Under the pieces are notes generated by a model. That model worked only from the letters and a program-made list of their open reading frames with translations. It was not told the DNA's origin and searched no databases. Below, in pieces: positions 7,926-14,105 of a stretch of DNA of 14,572 nucleotides (the stretch's first letter is position 1; each line of letters begins with the position of its first letter). Origin of the DNA: Helicobacteraceae bacterium (lineage in GTDB: Bacteria; Campylobacterota; Campylobacteria; Campylobacterales; Sulfurimonadaceae); NCBI GenBank assembly GCA_027061425.1, contig JALSUN010000029.1, positions 1-14,572 on the forward strand, read 5' to 3'. Both the position numbers and the translations under genes were made by a program.

Positions 7926-8421
7926 GACACTCAAACACAATTTCTTGATACTTTACTTCTAAAACTTCAAACTCTTTCACCCCACCAGGCAGATGTACTT
8001 TAAGTTCATCTCCCTCTTCCTTACCCAGAATCTGTTTGGCCAGAGGTGAGTTAAATGAGATAAGTCCTATGTCAGGATTGCTCTCACAACCACCGACAAT
8101 GGTGTAGGTCACCTCATCTTCTGTCTCTACATCTTCTAAAACAACCGTCGATCCAAAACTGACACGGGTATGGTTCAGTGCTGTTGGATCAACGATCTGC
8201 GCACTGTTAAGCATCTCGCCAATCTCTCGTAGACGGCGGTCTATGTTTGCTTGTTGTTCTTTAGCCGCATGATACTCAGCGTTCTCTTTGAGGTCACCCA
8301 TATCTGCCGCTTCTTCAATAGCTTTAATAACACCGGGGCGAATGTCTAATTTTAGGTGGTTTGACTCTTGTTGCAGGCGTTCATAGCCAAATTTTGTCAT
8401 AGGTTCTACAGTTGGTTGCAA
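7918..8421 (-). CDS. greA: Transcription elongation factor GreA
   Basis: Rescues backtracked RNA polymerase by stimulating cleavage of the nascent RNA. With the start chosen here it has 167 residues, close to the usual 158-165. The N-terminal coiled coil carries the diagnostic MGDLKENAEYHAAKEQQ with the acidic tip (Asp, Glu). The C-terminal domain carries RVSFGSTV, YTIVGGCESNPDIGLISFNSPLAKQILGK and EGDELKVHLPGG. I chose the TTG at 8421 because AAGAAGGA (8428-8435) lies six bases before it, and the product then begins MQPTVEPMTKFGYERL, like other Campylobacterota GreA proteins. ATG codons at 8454 and 8478 have no ribosome binding site and would add 11 or 19 unrelated residues; the 8478 one is also almost at the predicted transcription start. 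Confidence 0.93.
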   Translation of the reverse strand: MQPTVEPMTKFGYERLQQESNHLKLDIRPGVIKAIEEAADMGDLKENAEYHAAKEQQANIDRRLREIGEMLNSAQIVDPTALNHTRVSFGSTVVLEDVETEDEVTYTIVGGCESNPDIGLISFNSPLAKQILGKEEGDELKVHLPGGVKEFEVLEVKYQEIVFECHD

Positions 8422-8427
8422 AAAAAT

Positions 8428-8435
8428 TCCTTCTT
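8428..8435 (-). promoter_or_regulatory. Ribosome binding site that sets the greA TTG start
   Basis: On the minus strand this reads AAGAAGGA, six bases before a TTG codon at 8421. It is one of the best Shine-Dalgarno matches in the window, and it argues for the TTG start over two upstream in-frame ATGs that lack one. Confidence 0.75.
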
Positions 8436-8491
8436 GTTGTATCTTATTGGACATAAAATATTGTGCTGTTCTCAACATAGTTTATTACTTT

Positions 8492-8497
8492 ATTATA
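8492..8497 (-). promoter_or_regulatory. Predicted -10 box of the greA-argC-mla-pepP operon
   Basis: A perfect TATAAT on the minus strand, inside GGTATAATAAAG. The expected transcript start is near 8485, leaving a leader of about 65 bases before the greA TTG. No TTGACA-like -35 is found 16-18 bases upstream, which is usual for the main sigma factor of Campylobacterota. No later gene in the minus-strand run has room for its own promoter between genes. Confidence 0.6.
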
Positions 8498-8558
8498 CCG
8501 TTTTGAAGTAAAAAGAGGCTTTTTGTCACATCTTTTTCTGTTTTTAAGTACTCTTTTA

Positions 8559-8581
8559 TACAAGCCTTTATCTCACTTGTA
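8559..8581. promoter_or_regulatory. Possible operator dyad in the greA/kinase divergent region
   Basis: An inverted repeat with arms TACAAG (8559-8564) and CTTGTA (8576-8581), separated by 11 bases, so the arms are 17 bases centre to centre. It lies between the two divergent promoters. Six-base arms can occur by chance in DNA this AT-rich, so this is a weak candidate. Nothing else structured is seen in the non-coding stretch 8422-8667 apart from the promoters. Confidence 0.2.
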
Positions 8582-8655
8582 AATCTACACTACCATCTTC
8601 CCCTCTCTATTTTTATAGCAAATACGCATCGTATCAAAAATCATAATACTTTGGC

Positions 8656-8661
8656 TACAAT
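8656..8661 (+). promoter_or_regulatory. Candidate -10 box directly before the histidine kinase gene
   Basis: TACAAT ends six bases before the ATG at 8668. Transcription from it would start at or next to the start codon and give a leaderless message, which fits the absence of any Shine-Dalgarno sequence there. A second candidate, CATAAT at 8642-8647, would give a leader of about 14 bases, also without a ribosome binding site. Confidence 0.4.
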
Positions 8662-8667
8662 TTTGTT

Positions 8668-9999
8668 ATGAAAAATTTTATTATCAACTTTTTAGAGAGT
8701 GGCCATCATTTCAGTAATCGAGAGCTCTCTCTAAAATTCAAGTACCGTCTCCTTAACACCATTATGTTAATCATCGTTTTTACCTCTACAGCCTTTGTGG
8801 CGATGTACTATTTAGGCTTCTCTCCCATCGGTGCCTTTCATACTAAGGTCAACATGGCATTTGCTCTTGTAAACCTTCTTCTTATCATCTCACTGCGTCA
8901 CAACAAAAGTTACTATGGTCTCATCAACTCACTAATGCTTTTGTCCAGTCTACTCACCTTCACCTCAGCACTTGTTAACATTCCCGGAGATGAATTTAGG
9001 ATGATGTGGTTTTACATCACCGTATTACTGGCCTTTTTTACAGGCGGTCTGCTACTCGGATACATTACAGCAGCAGCATCTATACTCATTATCCTTATCG
9101 CTAACATCTATGTCAACCTTAACCTCTCCTCTTTAGCCATCACCACTGCCATTACAGGTCTCGTTGTCTTAACCATAGCAGTTAAAGCCTATACTCAAAA
9201 GATGCTCGATCTGGAAGCTTCACTCATCTCACTTAATGACTCACTCCAGACTAAAGTTCAAGAAGCCGTCGAAGATATTCGTAAAAAAGATGAGGCCATG
9301 TTACAACAGTCACGATTGGCTAAAATGGGAGAGATGATAGCGATGATTGCCCATCAATGGAGACAACCTCTCTCATCTATCGCAGCTATCTCTTCTAAAC
9401 TACAACTCACTATCGCGTTAGATGAAGAGATCTCTAATGAAGCCCTCTTAAAGGAGCTGACTACTATTGACAAACGTACCGCTCTTCTCTCTAAAACTAT
9501 TGATGACTTCAGAGATTTTTATACATCCAACAAAGAACAAAGTACCTTTAACCTCTCACGTACTATCACCCAAGTACTCTCCATCCTCTCACCTGCCACC
9601 AACAATGCGCAGGCCAACATTATGCTTCAGGATGATTTGAACATCCCCATCAACAGTCTTGAAAGTGAATTGACCCAAGTCTTAATGAACATCATTAAAA
9701 ATGCACTGGACGCCTTGAAAGAAAAAGAAGGCGCTCGTAGTGTCTGGATACATGCCTATCAAGAGTTGGAGAGCATATACATTGTTATTAGAGACAACGC
9801 AGGCGGGATCAAGGAGGCAGATCTTGAAAAGATTTTCGACCCCTATTTTTCTACCAAACAAGCAAAAAACGGAATGGGTCTTGGACTCTATATGTCTAAA
9901 CTCATCATTCAAAAACACTGCCAAGGTACCCTACAAGCCTCAAATGACGATCAAGGCGCAGTCCTCACCATTACCCTACCACAAAGAATCCAACCATGA
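8668..9999 (+). CDS. Membrane-bound sensor histidine kinase
   Basis: A 443-residue sensor kinase. Residues about 28-175 hold some six hydrophobic segments with short loops and no large periplasmic domain, so the signal is probably sensed within the membrane. A coiled coil (about 178-222) leads to the phosphoacceptor box MIAHQWRQPLSSIA with His229. The ATP-binding domain has the N box NIIKNALDAL (Asn345), G1 DNAGGI (376-381), F box IFDPYFSTK and G2 GMGLGLYMS (402-410). All catalytic motifs are present. The HQWRQPL phosphoacceptor form is common in kinases of this phylum. No response regulator lies next to it; the overlapping downstream gene is not a receiver protein. The start is the first possible ATG after an in-frame stop at 8644 and lacks a ribosome binding site. 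Confidence 0.93.
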   Translation: MKNFIINFLESGHHFSNRELSLKFKYRLLNTIMLIIVFTSTAFVAMYYLGFSPIGAFHTKVNMAFALVNLLLIISLRHNKSYYGLINSLMLLSSLLTFTSALVNIPGDEFRMMWFYITVLLAFFTGGLLLGYITAAASILIILIANIYVNLNLSSLAITTAITGLVVLTIAVKAYTQKMLDLEASLISLNDSLQTKVQEAVEDIRKKDEAMLQQSRLAKMGEMIAMIAHQWRQPLSSIAAISSKLQLTIALDEEISNEALLKELTTIDKRTALLSKTIDDFRDFYTSNKEQSTFNLSRTITQVLSILSPATNNAQANIMLQDDLNIPINSLESELTQVLMNIIKNALDALKEKEGARSVWIHAYQELESIYIVIRDNAGGIKEADLEKIFDPYFSTKQAKNGMGLGLYMSKLIIQKHCQGTLQASNDDQGAVLTITLPQRIQP

Positions 10000-10361
10000 A
10001 ATATGTTATAGACCTCATTGACGATATCCGCAGTGCCATTAACAACGATGGTACATTTTCTCTACAAGCTATGGGACTCCAAGCTCAAGACAATGGAAAC
10101 ATGAGACCCTCTTGGCAGAGTAATATCACAAGGTACAGTGTTGACAAAGAGCAAGAAAAGGTCTACTTTTACTTGGGAAAAGAGCGTGCTATTGACATCA
10201 CAACACTGGTTCAGGAGCTCAACACCCTTGCCAACAAAGAGATGATGTACACACTCCATCTCTCTTTCTCAAAAGAGGGAGCACGAATAGATGAAGAGAT
10301 TATAGGTTTTGGAGAGTCTCTTGCAGAGAAAAAGTACCTACTCTTTGTCTCCGACAGCTAA
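9996..10361 (+). CDS. Uncharacterised protein translationally coupled to the histidine kinase
   Basis: I do not recognise this 121-residue protein. It has no signal peptide, membrane segment, cysteine or known catalytic motif. It alternates strands and helices: an amphipathic N-terminal helix (MKYVIDLIDDIRSAI), a segment with WQSNITRYSVD, a strand pair around KVYFYLGKERAIDI, a helix TTLVQELNTLANKE, a strand TLHLSFSKEGARI and a final strand KYLLFVSDS. This suggests a small soluble alpha/beta protein. It lacks the aspartate pattern of a receiver domain. Its ATG overlaps the kinase stop as ATGA, so the two are very likely made together, and I infer that it works with the kinase, for example as an adaptor or regulator. 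Its stop is 12 bases from that of the convergent VWA gene. Confidence 0.8.
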   Translation: MKYVIDLIDDIRSAINNDGTFSLQAMGLQAQDNGNMRPSWQSNITRYSVDKEQEKVYFYLGKERAIDITTLVQELNTLANKEMMYTLHLSFSKEGARIDEEIIGFGESLAEKKYLLFVSDS

Positions 10362-10370
10362 AGCCTTAGC
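10357..10370. terminator. Small hairpin between convergent genes
   Basis: GCTAA (10357-10361) and TTAGC (10366-10370) form a 5-bp stem around a four-base loop, AGCC. It spans the stop codon of the kinase partner gene and sits just beyond the end of the VWA gene. Neither strand has a following T-tract, so it is not a classical rho-independent terminator. It is the only structure in the 12-base gap and may mark shared 3' ends. Confidence 0.25.
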
Positions 10371-10373
10371 GCC

Positions 10374-11558
10374 TTACGCTTCAATCTCCAAAACCTCTCC
10401 AAAAGGTACCTTCGATGCTGTAGCACTTACCCAAAGTACATCGTAAAAGGGTGTTGATGTGGGAAAGGTCCCTTCAGTATCTGTAAAATAGAGCAGAAGT
10501 GCTGGTAGGGTAAGTTCTCTCTCTATCAATTCAAAGACAGGTCGAAAGTCTGTGCCACCTCCACCTTTTAATGTCACCTCTAACACTTCTCCTGACAAAA
10601 TTTGTCTATAACTCTGTATCTTGGCATCACAGACAATGAGATCAATAATATAGCTTGGAAAGTGTATGAGAATAGAGGTGATTTCACTTAAAAAAGTACC
10701 CAAAAGGACCTCGTCTACTGAGCCCGAACTGTCTATAGCGATGCTTAATCGCAGCGTATCACTGTAGAGTGACGGTAGGTAGATACCGCTATAAAGCAAT
10801 TTTTTAGAGGGAGGCATCATACGGTAATCATCATAGTAATGCCTGTCTATCGCCCTATAGAGTTGCTCTCTCCAGTTGATTTTAGAGCTATCATGAAGTG
10901 TAAAAAAACGCTCTATATCTAAAGGAAGGTCTCCCTGTCTGTTCATCTTTTCTAAAGCATCATTGGCAAACTGCTCAAACATCTCCTCTTGTGCTATCTG
11001 CTCTTGCCTATACTCATTTTCAACCTGCATCTGTTCACGTTTTTTTTCTGGGTCATGGTCACCCTCTGCATTTTTGAGTTGCTCTTGCTTCTTTTGATTT
11101 TCTTCATTAAAACCAGTTTCATTGGAATCATCGTCATCAAACGCTTCATTTTGAATGTCATCTTTTAAAATAGCGTAAATCTCTTCGGCGTACATTCCCT
11201 CAAAACGAGGATCGACCACAACTTCCATAGGCGCCTCAAGACCATTGGCGACCAACATCGCATTAATAGCATGGTCCGTGGCCAGTTGCCAAAGCCAAGA
11301 CATACGGTTGTTTTGACGGTTATCATACGCAAGAGCCGCGTGCATAGCACCATTAGAGAGGGCAAAGGAGAGCTCCTCTTGTGTCAAGTCTGAGAGGTAT
11401 TGATCATTATATTCAAAGCGGGTACCATCACTCAAATAGGCTTGAATATTATCATTTTGTTTGAGTTCTAAACGTGAGGCCAAGGTACCAAAATAGGGAT
11501 AATCTACAAGCAGTTTTGCCTTAGCCTCTGAGATCTTGCGCTGTAGTGGGGTCTGCAT
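10374..11558 (-). CDS. VWA-domain protein with degenerate metallopeptidase-like N-terminal domain (DUF2201-type)
   Basis: A 394-residue cytoplasmic protein with three parts. Residues 1 to about 130 resemble the putative metallopeptidase domain normally paired with this VWA type, including the downstream WLWQLATDHAIN segment. The motif expected to be HExxHxxxxH reads NGAMHAALAY at 69-78, so only the middle His73 remains. A highly charged, Glu/Gln-rich linker covers about 135-205. The C-terminal VWA-like domain has an intact MIDAS: DSSGS (Asp276, Ser278, Ser280), Thr336 in GGGGTDF and Asp360 in FTDTEG. Proteins of this type act with a MoxR ATPase, encoded immediately upstream here. I chose the ATG at 11558, which shares one base with the MoxR stop (TGATG); an ATG at 11591 would add 11 residues inside the MoxR gene. 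Confidence 0.85.
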   Translation of the reverse strand: MQTPLQRKISEAKAKLLVDYPYFGTLASRLELKQNDNIQAYLSDGTRFEYNDQYLSDLTQEELSFALSNGAMHAALAYDNRQNNRMSWLWQLATDHAINAMLVANGLEAPMEVVVDPRFEGMYAEEIYAILKDDIQNEAFDDDDSNETGFNEENQKKQEQLKNAEGDHDPEKKREQMQVENEYRQEQIAQEEMFEQFANDALEKMNRQGDLPLDIERFFTLHDSSKINWREQLYRAIDRHYYDDYRMMPPSKKLLYSGIYLPSLYSDTLRLSIAIDSSGSVDEVLLGTFLSEITSILIHFPSYIIDLIVCDAKIQSYRQILSGEVLEVTLKGGGGTDFRPVFELIERELTLPALLLYFTDTEGTFPTSTPFYDVLWVSATASKVPFGEVLEIEA

Positions 11559-12553
11559 CAGGCCAGAAGGTAGGCAAACTTTCCTACCCATCGTGAGAAT
11601 GCAGGTAGGGACTCCATAGTGTGACCTGCACGCTGTAAGTCTTGAATGATCATCACGGAAAACTCACTCTGTAGTGACATAGTGTACTCTAAAAGGGCCT
11701 CCATACGTTCAGGTGTTGGGTTCTTTTGCACGCCCATCACCAGTCCCGTAGAGAGTGCATGTAAAACTTCTACCTCTTCAGGGTAATCACCACTGCCTGT
11801 CTCTAAAATCTTCTCAATATCAGGAAGTTTATGCATCACCTTGGCAAAACTTAAAAATTGAACCGCGCGTGCTTTACCTATGGCACCACTTATGGTCTCT
11901 AAAAGTAGTTTGGCATCCATCTCACTCTGAAGTAGTCCACTAACAAACTCCCAACTTCTTGGTGTCGCAAAACTCTTTTCATTTTCTGTAGGATCAAAAC
12001 TAAAAAGGTCTTCATTTTTATAAGCAATATAGGCGATGACCCTTGTGTCGAGACCTGCTTCAAAAGCCCACGCCCGCCAATCTTCCACACTGACATCCAT
12101 CTCAAGATGTACAAAACGGTTGGCAAGTGGTGATGGCATCCTGTACACAACACCACGATCCCCTTCACGATTTCCAGCCGCTACTATAGCCCAACCATCA
12201 GGCAGTTTATACTCTCCAACCTGTCGATCAAGAATGAGTTGATAAGCAGACGCTTGCACTGCAGGAGGCGCAGAGTTTAGCTCATCTAAAAAGAGAATTC
12301 CCCTCCCCGAACTTGGCAAAAATGCAGGGGGTGCCCAGAGTGCCTGATGTGACGCTTTGTCATAAAAAGGGATCCCTTTTAAATCTGTGGGATCCATCAA
12401 AGCCAAACGAAGATCTATAAAGTCATAACCCTCTGCCTTCGCCATCTGTTTAACGATGGAGGACTTACCAATCCCCGGTGGTCCCCAGACAAAAACCGGT
12501 ATCTGTGCTTTCACCATTGCTGCAATAGACGCACTCAGTTCATTTCCACGCAT
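11558..12553 (-). CDS. MoxR-family AAA+ ATPase
   Basis: A 331-residue MoxR-type ATPase, a chaperone-like AAA+ class that remodels or matures protein complexes together with VWA proteins. Walker A is GPPGIGKSS at 24-32, Walker B is ILFLDE at 86-91, sensor 1 is Asn128 in AAGN, and the arginine-finger region is SPLANRF (Arg146). The C-terminal part (about 170-331) is the helical lid. The start is fixed: an in-frame TGA lies 9 bases upstream, and the product begins like other family members. The only Shine-Dalgarno-like bases (GAGAAG) are just two bases from the ATG, so initiation may depend on the leader ORF described separately. It forms an operon with the VWA gene, and probably with the repeat-protein gene 75 bases upstream. 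The MoxR subfamily was not resolved. Confidence 0.92.
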   Translation of the reverse strand: MRGNELSASIAAMVKAQIPVFVWGPPGIGKSSIVKQMAKAEGYDFIDLRLALMDPTDLKGIPFYDKASHQALWAPPAFLPSSGRGILFLDELNSAPPAVQASAYQLILDRQVGEYKLPDGWAIVAAGNREGDRGVVYRMPSPLANRFVHLEMDVSVEDWRAWAFEAGLDTRVIAYIAYKNEDLFSFDPTENEKSFATPRSWEFVSGLLQSEMDAKLLLETISGAIGKARAVQFLSFAKVMHKLPDIEKILETGSGDYPEEVEVLHALSTGLVMGVQKNPTPERMEALLEYTMSLQSEFSVMIIQDLQRAGHTMESLPAFSRWVGKFAYLLA

Positions 12554-12581
12554 ATCTTCTCACTTTTTCAAAATTACACAT
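12540..12581 (-). CDS. Possible 13-residue leader ORF overlapping the moxR start
   Basis: ATG at 12581, then CNFEKVRRYAWK and a TGA inside the moxR coding region. It is preceded by AAGAAGGGA (12587-12595), five bases away, a much better ribosome binding site than moxR's own. Its stop lies about ten bases past the moxR ATG, so ribosomes ending here could re-initiate on moxR. This is an inference; it may be a chance ORF. Confidence 0.3.
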   Translation of the reverse strand: MCNFEKVRRYAWK

Positions 12582-12608
12582 CACAATCCCTTCTTATTTT
12601 TCTCTTTT

Positions 12609-12629
12609 CATTCAACATTCATCATTCAT
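12609..12629. repeat. Three tandem copies of a 7-bp unit
   Basis: CATTCAA, CATTCAT and CATTCAT follow one another without gaps, ending on the stop codon of the repeat-protein gene, in the 75-base interval before moxR. It is too short to call a phase-variable tract, but slippage could change the spacing between the genes. Confidence 0.5.
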
Positions 12630-13978
12630 CAAACATCCCAACCAATGTTGTCTCTCTGTATATGTTTTCCAAAACTCTCATTCTCTTTCACTGCCCGAGA
12701 CAAACGACTGTCAAGTTGGAACTGATACAAAAGGTCTATTGGTGTTGCTGGGTTTCTTGCTAAGGCTTTTAATACTTCTATATCACTTACTTGAGATAAC
12801 GCTTCCAACACAGAAGCTTCTGTTTTAGGACTTCCGCCAATCGCCTCATACAGCGCACTGTTTTTACGCGCATATAGTCTGTTTATCAAGGAGGTTGTCA
12901 TCAGTGTATTGCCTATAACTGCAGCCAATACATCATTATCTTCCAGCTCAACAAGTGCTTCAAAAACAGAAGGTTCGAGATGAGGATTTGTCGCAAGGAC
13001 TTTCTGAACAGCCACGCCTTTAGAAAATAGAGCCTTCTGCATCTCTTCTGTCAAGGAGCCATTTTGTGCCAAAGAGAGCGCATATTTCTCTTCAAGAGTT
13101 TCAAAAAGCTTACTGTCTAAAGTAATATGTTTGGCTACATTTTCACCAAACTCCTCTAAAAGGATAAGGTTTGTCTCATGCTGAAGTGTTGAATTTAAAG
13201 AGAGGACTTCATGAATCACAGGCTTTTTCAAGTTCAGTAAAAACTGCTGTAAAGCGGGGTTGAGATCATGACGCATCGCGATGAGCATCTGTATATCATC
13301 GTTGCCATTTTTCAAATACTGTTTTAAAACTCTCGTTGTAGTGCTTGGATGTAGAGCGATAGCATTTAAGATCTTTCGAGTTGAGTTGTCACACCCATTT
13401 TTCAGTGCCTGTTGCAGTGGTGCAAGCAAGGCGATGGTCTCTGCCAACTCACTGTTTTTACTCTGGTTGAGCAGGTGCATAAGTCCCATGTTGGCATACT
13501 GTACATTATGGTTACGCTCTATGTTTTCATAAAAACGGCTGATGAGTGCTGCGGTAATGTCACGATTATCATCATTTTCAAAAAAGCCTTCACCTTCCCA
13601 ATCATAGAGATTTAAAAGACGTAAAAAAAGTGCATTGTCTATAAAAGGGTTTTGAAGGTAACCCATCAGTCGTTCTCTGTCAGCGCTTAATTTGAGACTC
13701 ATCAACAAGTTGTCAGCATCGATTTTACTACAGAGCCATTGTTCCAAAGCATCGACCTCTATGATCGGTGCCACTTTTTGTTCATAGAGTCTATCGAGGT
13801 GGTCTTGTTCCACAGGGTTGACCATGCGGCCTTGAACGATCACTTCAACCCCACTCTTTTCATCTGAAACAAGTTCTATCTCTTGAAGTTGTAACTGCTT
13901 GGAAAACTCATCTGCAGGTAAAGCTCTGCTTTTACCGAACATCATGATGTTTTTATGGTGTAGTGTTTCAAAAGTCAT
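12629..13978 (-). CDS. Helical-repeat (LRV-like) protein with BRCT-like N-terminal domain
   Basis: A 449-residue soluble protein that I cannot name. The C-terminal half (about 200-430) is built of imperfect units of roughly 22-30 residues, clearest near the end: KVLATNPHLEPSVFEALVEL, AAVIGNTLMTTSLINRLYAR and LKALARNPATPIDLLYQFQL. The xxAxNPxTPxxLLxxL pattern is that of leucine-rich variant (LRV) or HEAT-like helical repeats, which bind proteins. Residues about 9-85 follow a BRCT-like order: strand KNIMMFGKS, helix, strand EIELVSD, strand VEVIVQG, helix HLDRLYEQ, strand VAPIIEV, helix with Trp81 (ALEQWLC). The glycine pair of true BRCT domains is absent. It is the first gene of a run with MoxR and VWA genes, which suggests that it serves as their adaptor or client. 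The ATG has no ribosome binding site. Confidence 0.8.
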   Translation of the reverse strand: MTFETLHHKNIMMFGKSRALPADEFSKQLQLQEIELVSDEKSGVEVIVQGRMVNPVEQDHLDRLYEQKVAPIIEVDALEQWLCSKIDADNLLMSLKLSADRERLMGYLQNPFIDNALFLRLLNLYDWEGEGFFENDDNRDITAALISRFYENIERNHNVQYANMGLMHLLNQSKNSELAETIALLAPLQQALKNGCDNSTRKILNAIALHPSTTTRVLKQYLKNGNDDIQMLIAMRHDLNPALQQFLLNLKKPVIHEVLSLNSTLQHETNLILLEEFGENVAKHITLDSKLFETLEEKYALSLAQNGSLTEEMQKALFSKGVAVQKVLATNPHLEPSVFEALVELEDNDVLAAVIGNTLMTTSLINRLYARKNSALYEAIGGSPKTEASVLEALSQVSDIEVLKALARNPATPIDLLYQFQLDSRLSRAVKENESFGKHIQRDNIGWDV

Positions 13979-13983
13979 AAGTT

Positions 13984-13989
13984 ATTATA
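13984..13989 (-). promoter_or_regulatory. -10 box of the repeat protein-MoxR-VWA operon
   Basis: A perfect TATAAT on the minus strand ending five bases before the ATG at 13978. The predicted transcript start falls on or beside that ATG, so the message would be leaderless, in keeping with the missing Shine-Dalgarno sequence. Confidence 0.5.
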
Positions 13990-14031
13990 GTGTTTTTGAG
14001 ATTACAACTGTTTACATCTCTTTTTTACAAG

Positions 14032-14053
14032 ATTGTGTTAAGTCTCACACAAT
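14032..14053. promoter_or_regulatory. Operator-like inverted repeat between divergent promoters
   Basis: A perfect 7-bp dyad, ATTGTGT (14032-14038) and ACACAAT (14047-14053), with an 8-base spacer; a further A/T pair lies beyond one mismatch. It is in the 127-base region between the repeat-protein gene and the small membrane protein gene, upstream of both predicted -10 boxes, a fitting place for a dimeric regulator. No candidate regulator gene is in the window. Confidence 0.4.
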
Positions 14054-14083
14054 TTTCACACTTTTTATCTTTACAATAAGACC

Positions 14084-14089
14084 TATAAT
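14084..14089 (+). promoter_or_regulatory. Candidate -10 box of the small membrane protein gene
   Basis: A TATAAT match. Transcription would begin near 14096, on the ribosome binding site itself. TACAAT at 14072-14077 is an alternative that would leave a leader of about 22 bases with the whole site included, and is perhaps the better choice. Confidence 0.4.
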
Positions 14090-14105
14090 ATCTAAGGAGG
14101 CTACA

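Noticed and set aside
8510..8524. Short inverted repeat AAAAAG/CTTTTT upstream of greA as a terminator or attenuator
   Set aside because: A three-base loop with nearly all A/T pairs; it overlaps the promoter region and is expected by chance in such AT-rich sequence.
11559..11591. Longer start for the VWA gene at 11591
   Set aside because: The TGATG junction at 11558 is the same type as other junctions in the window, and the extra residues lie inside the MoxR gene.
13899..14105. Upstream extension of the small membrane protein to 144 residues
   Set aside because: It overlaps the start of the divergent repeat-protein gene and both promoters, and the strong ribosome binding site points to the TTG at 14106.
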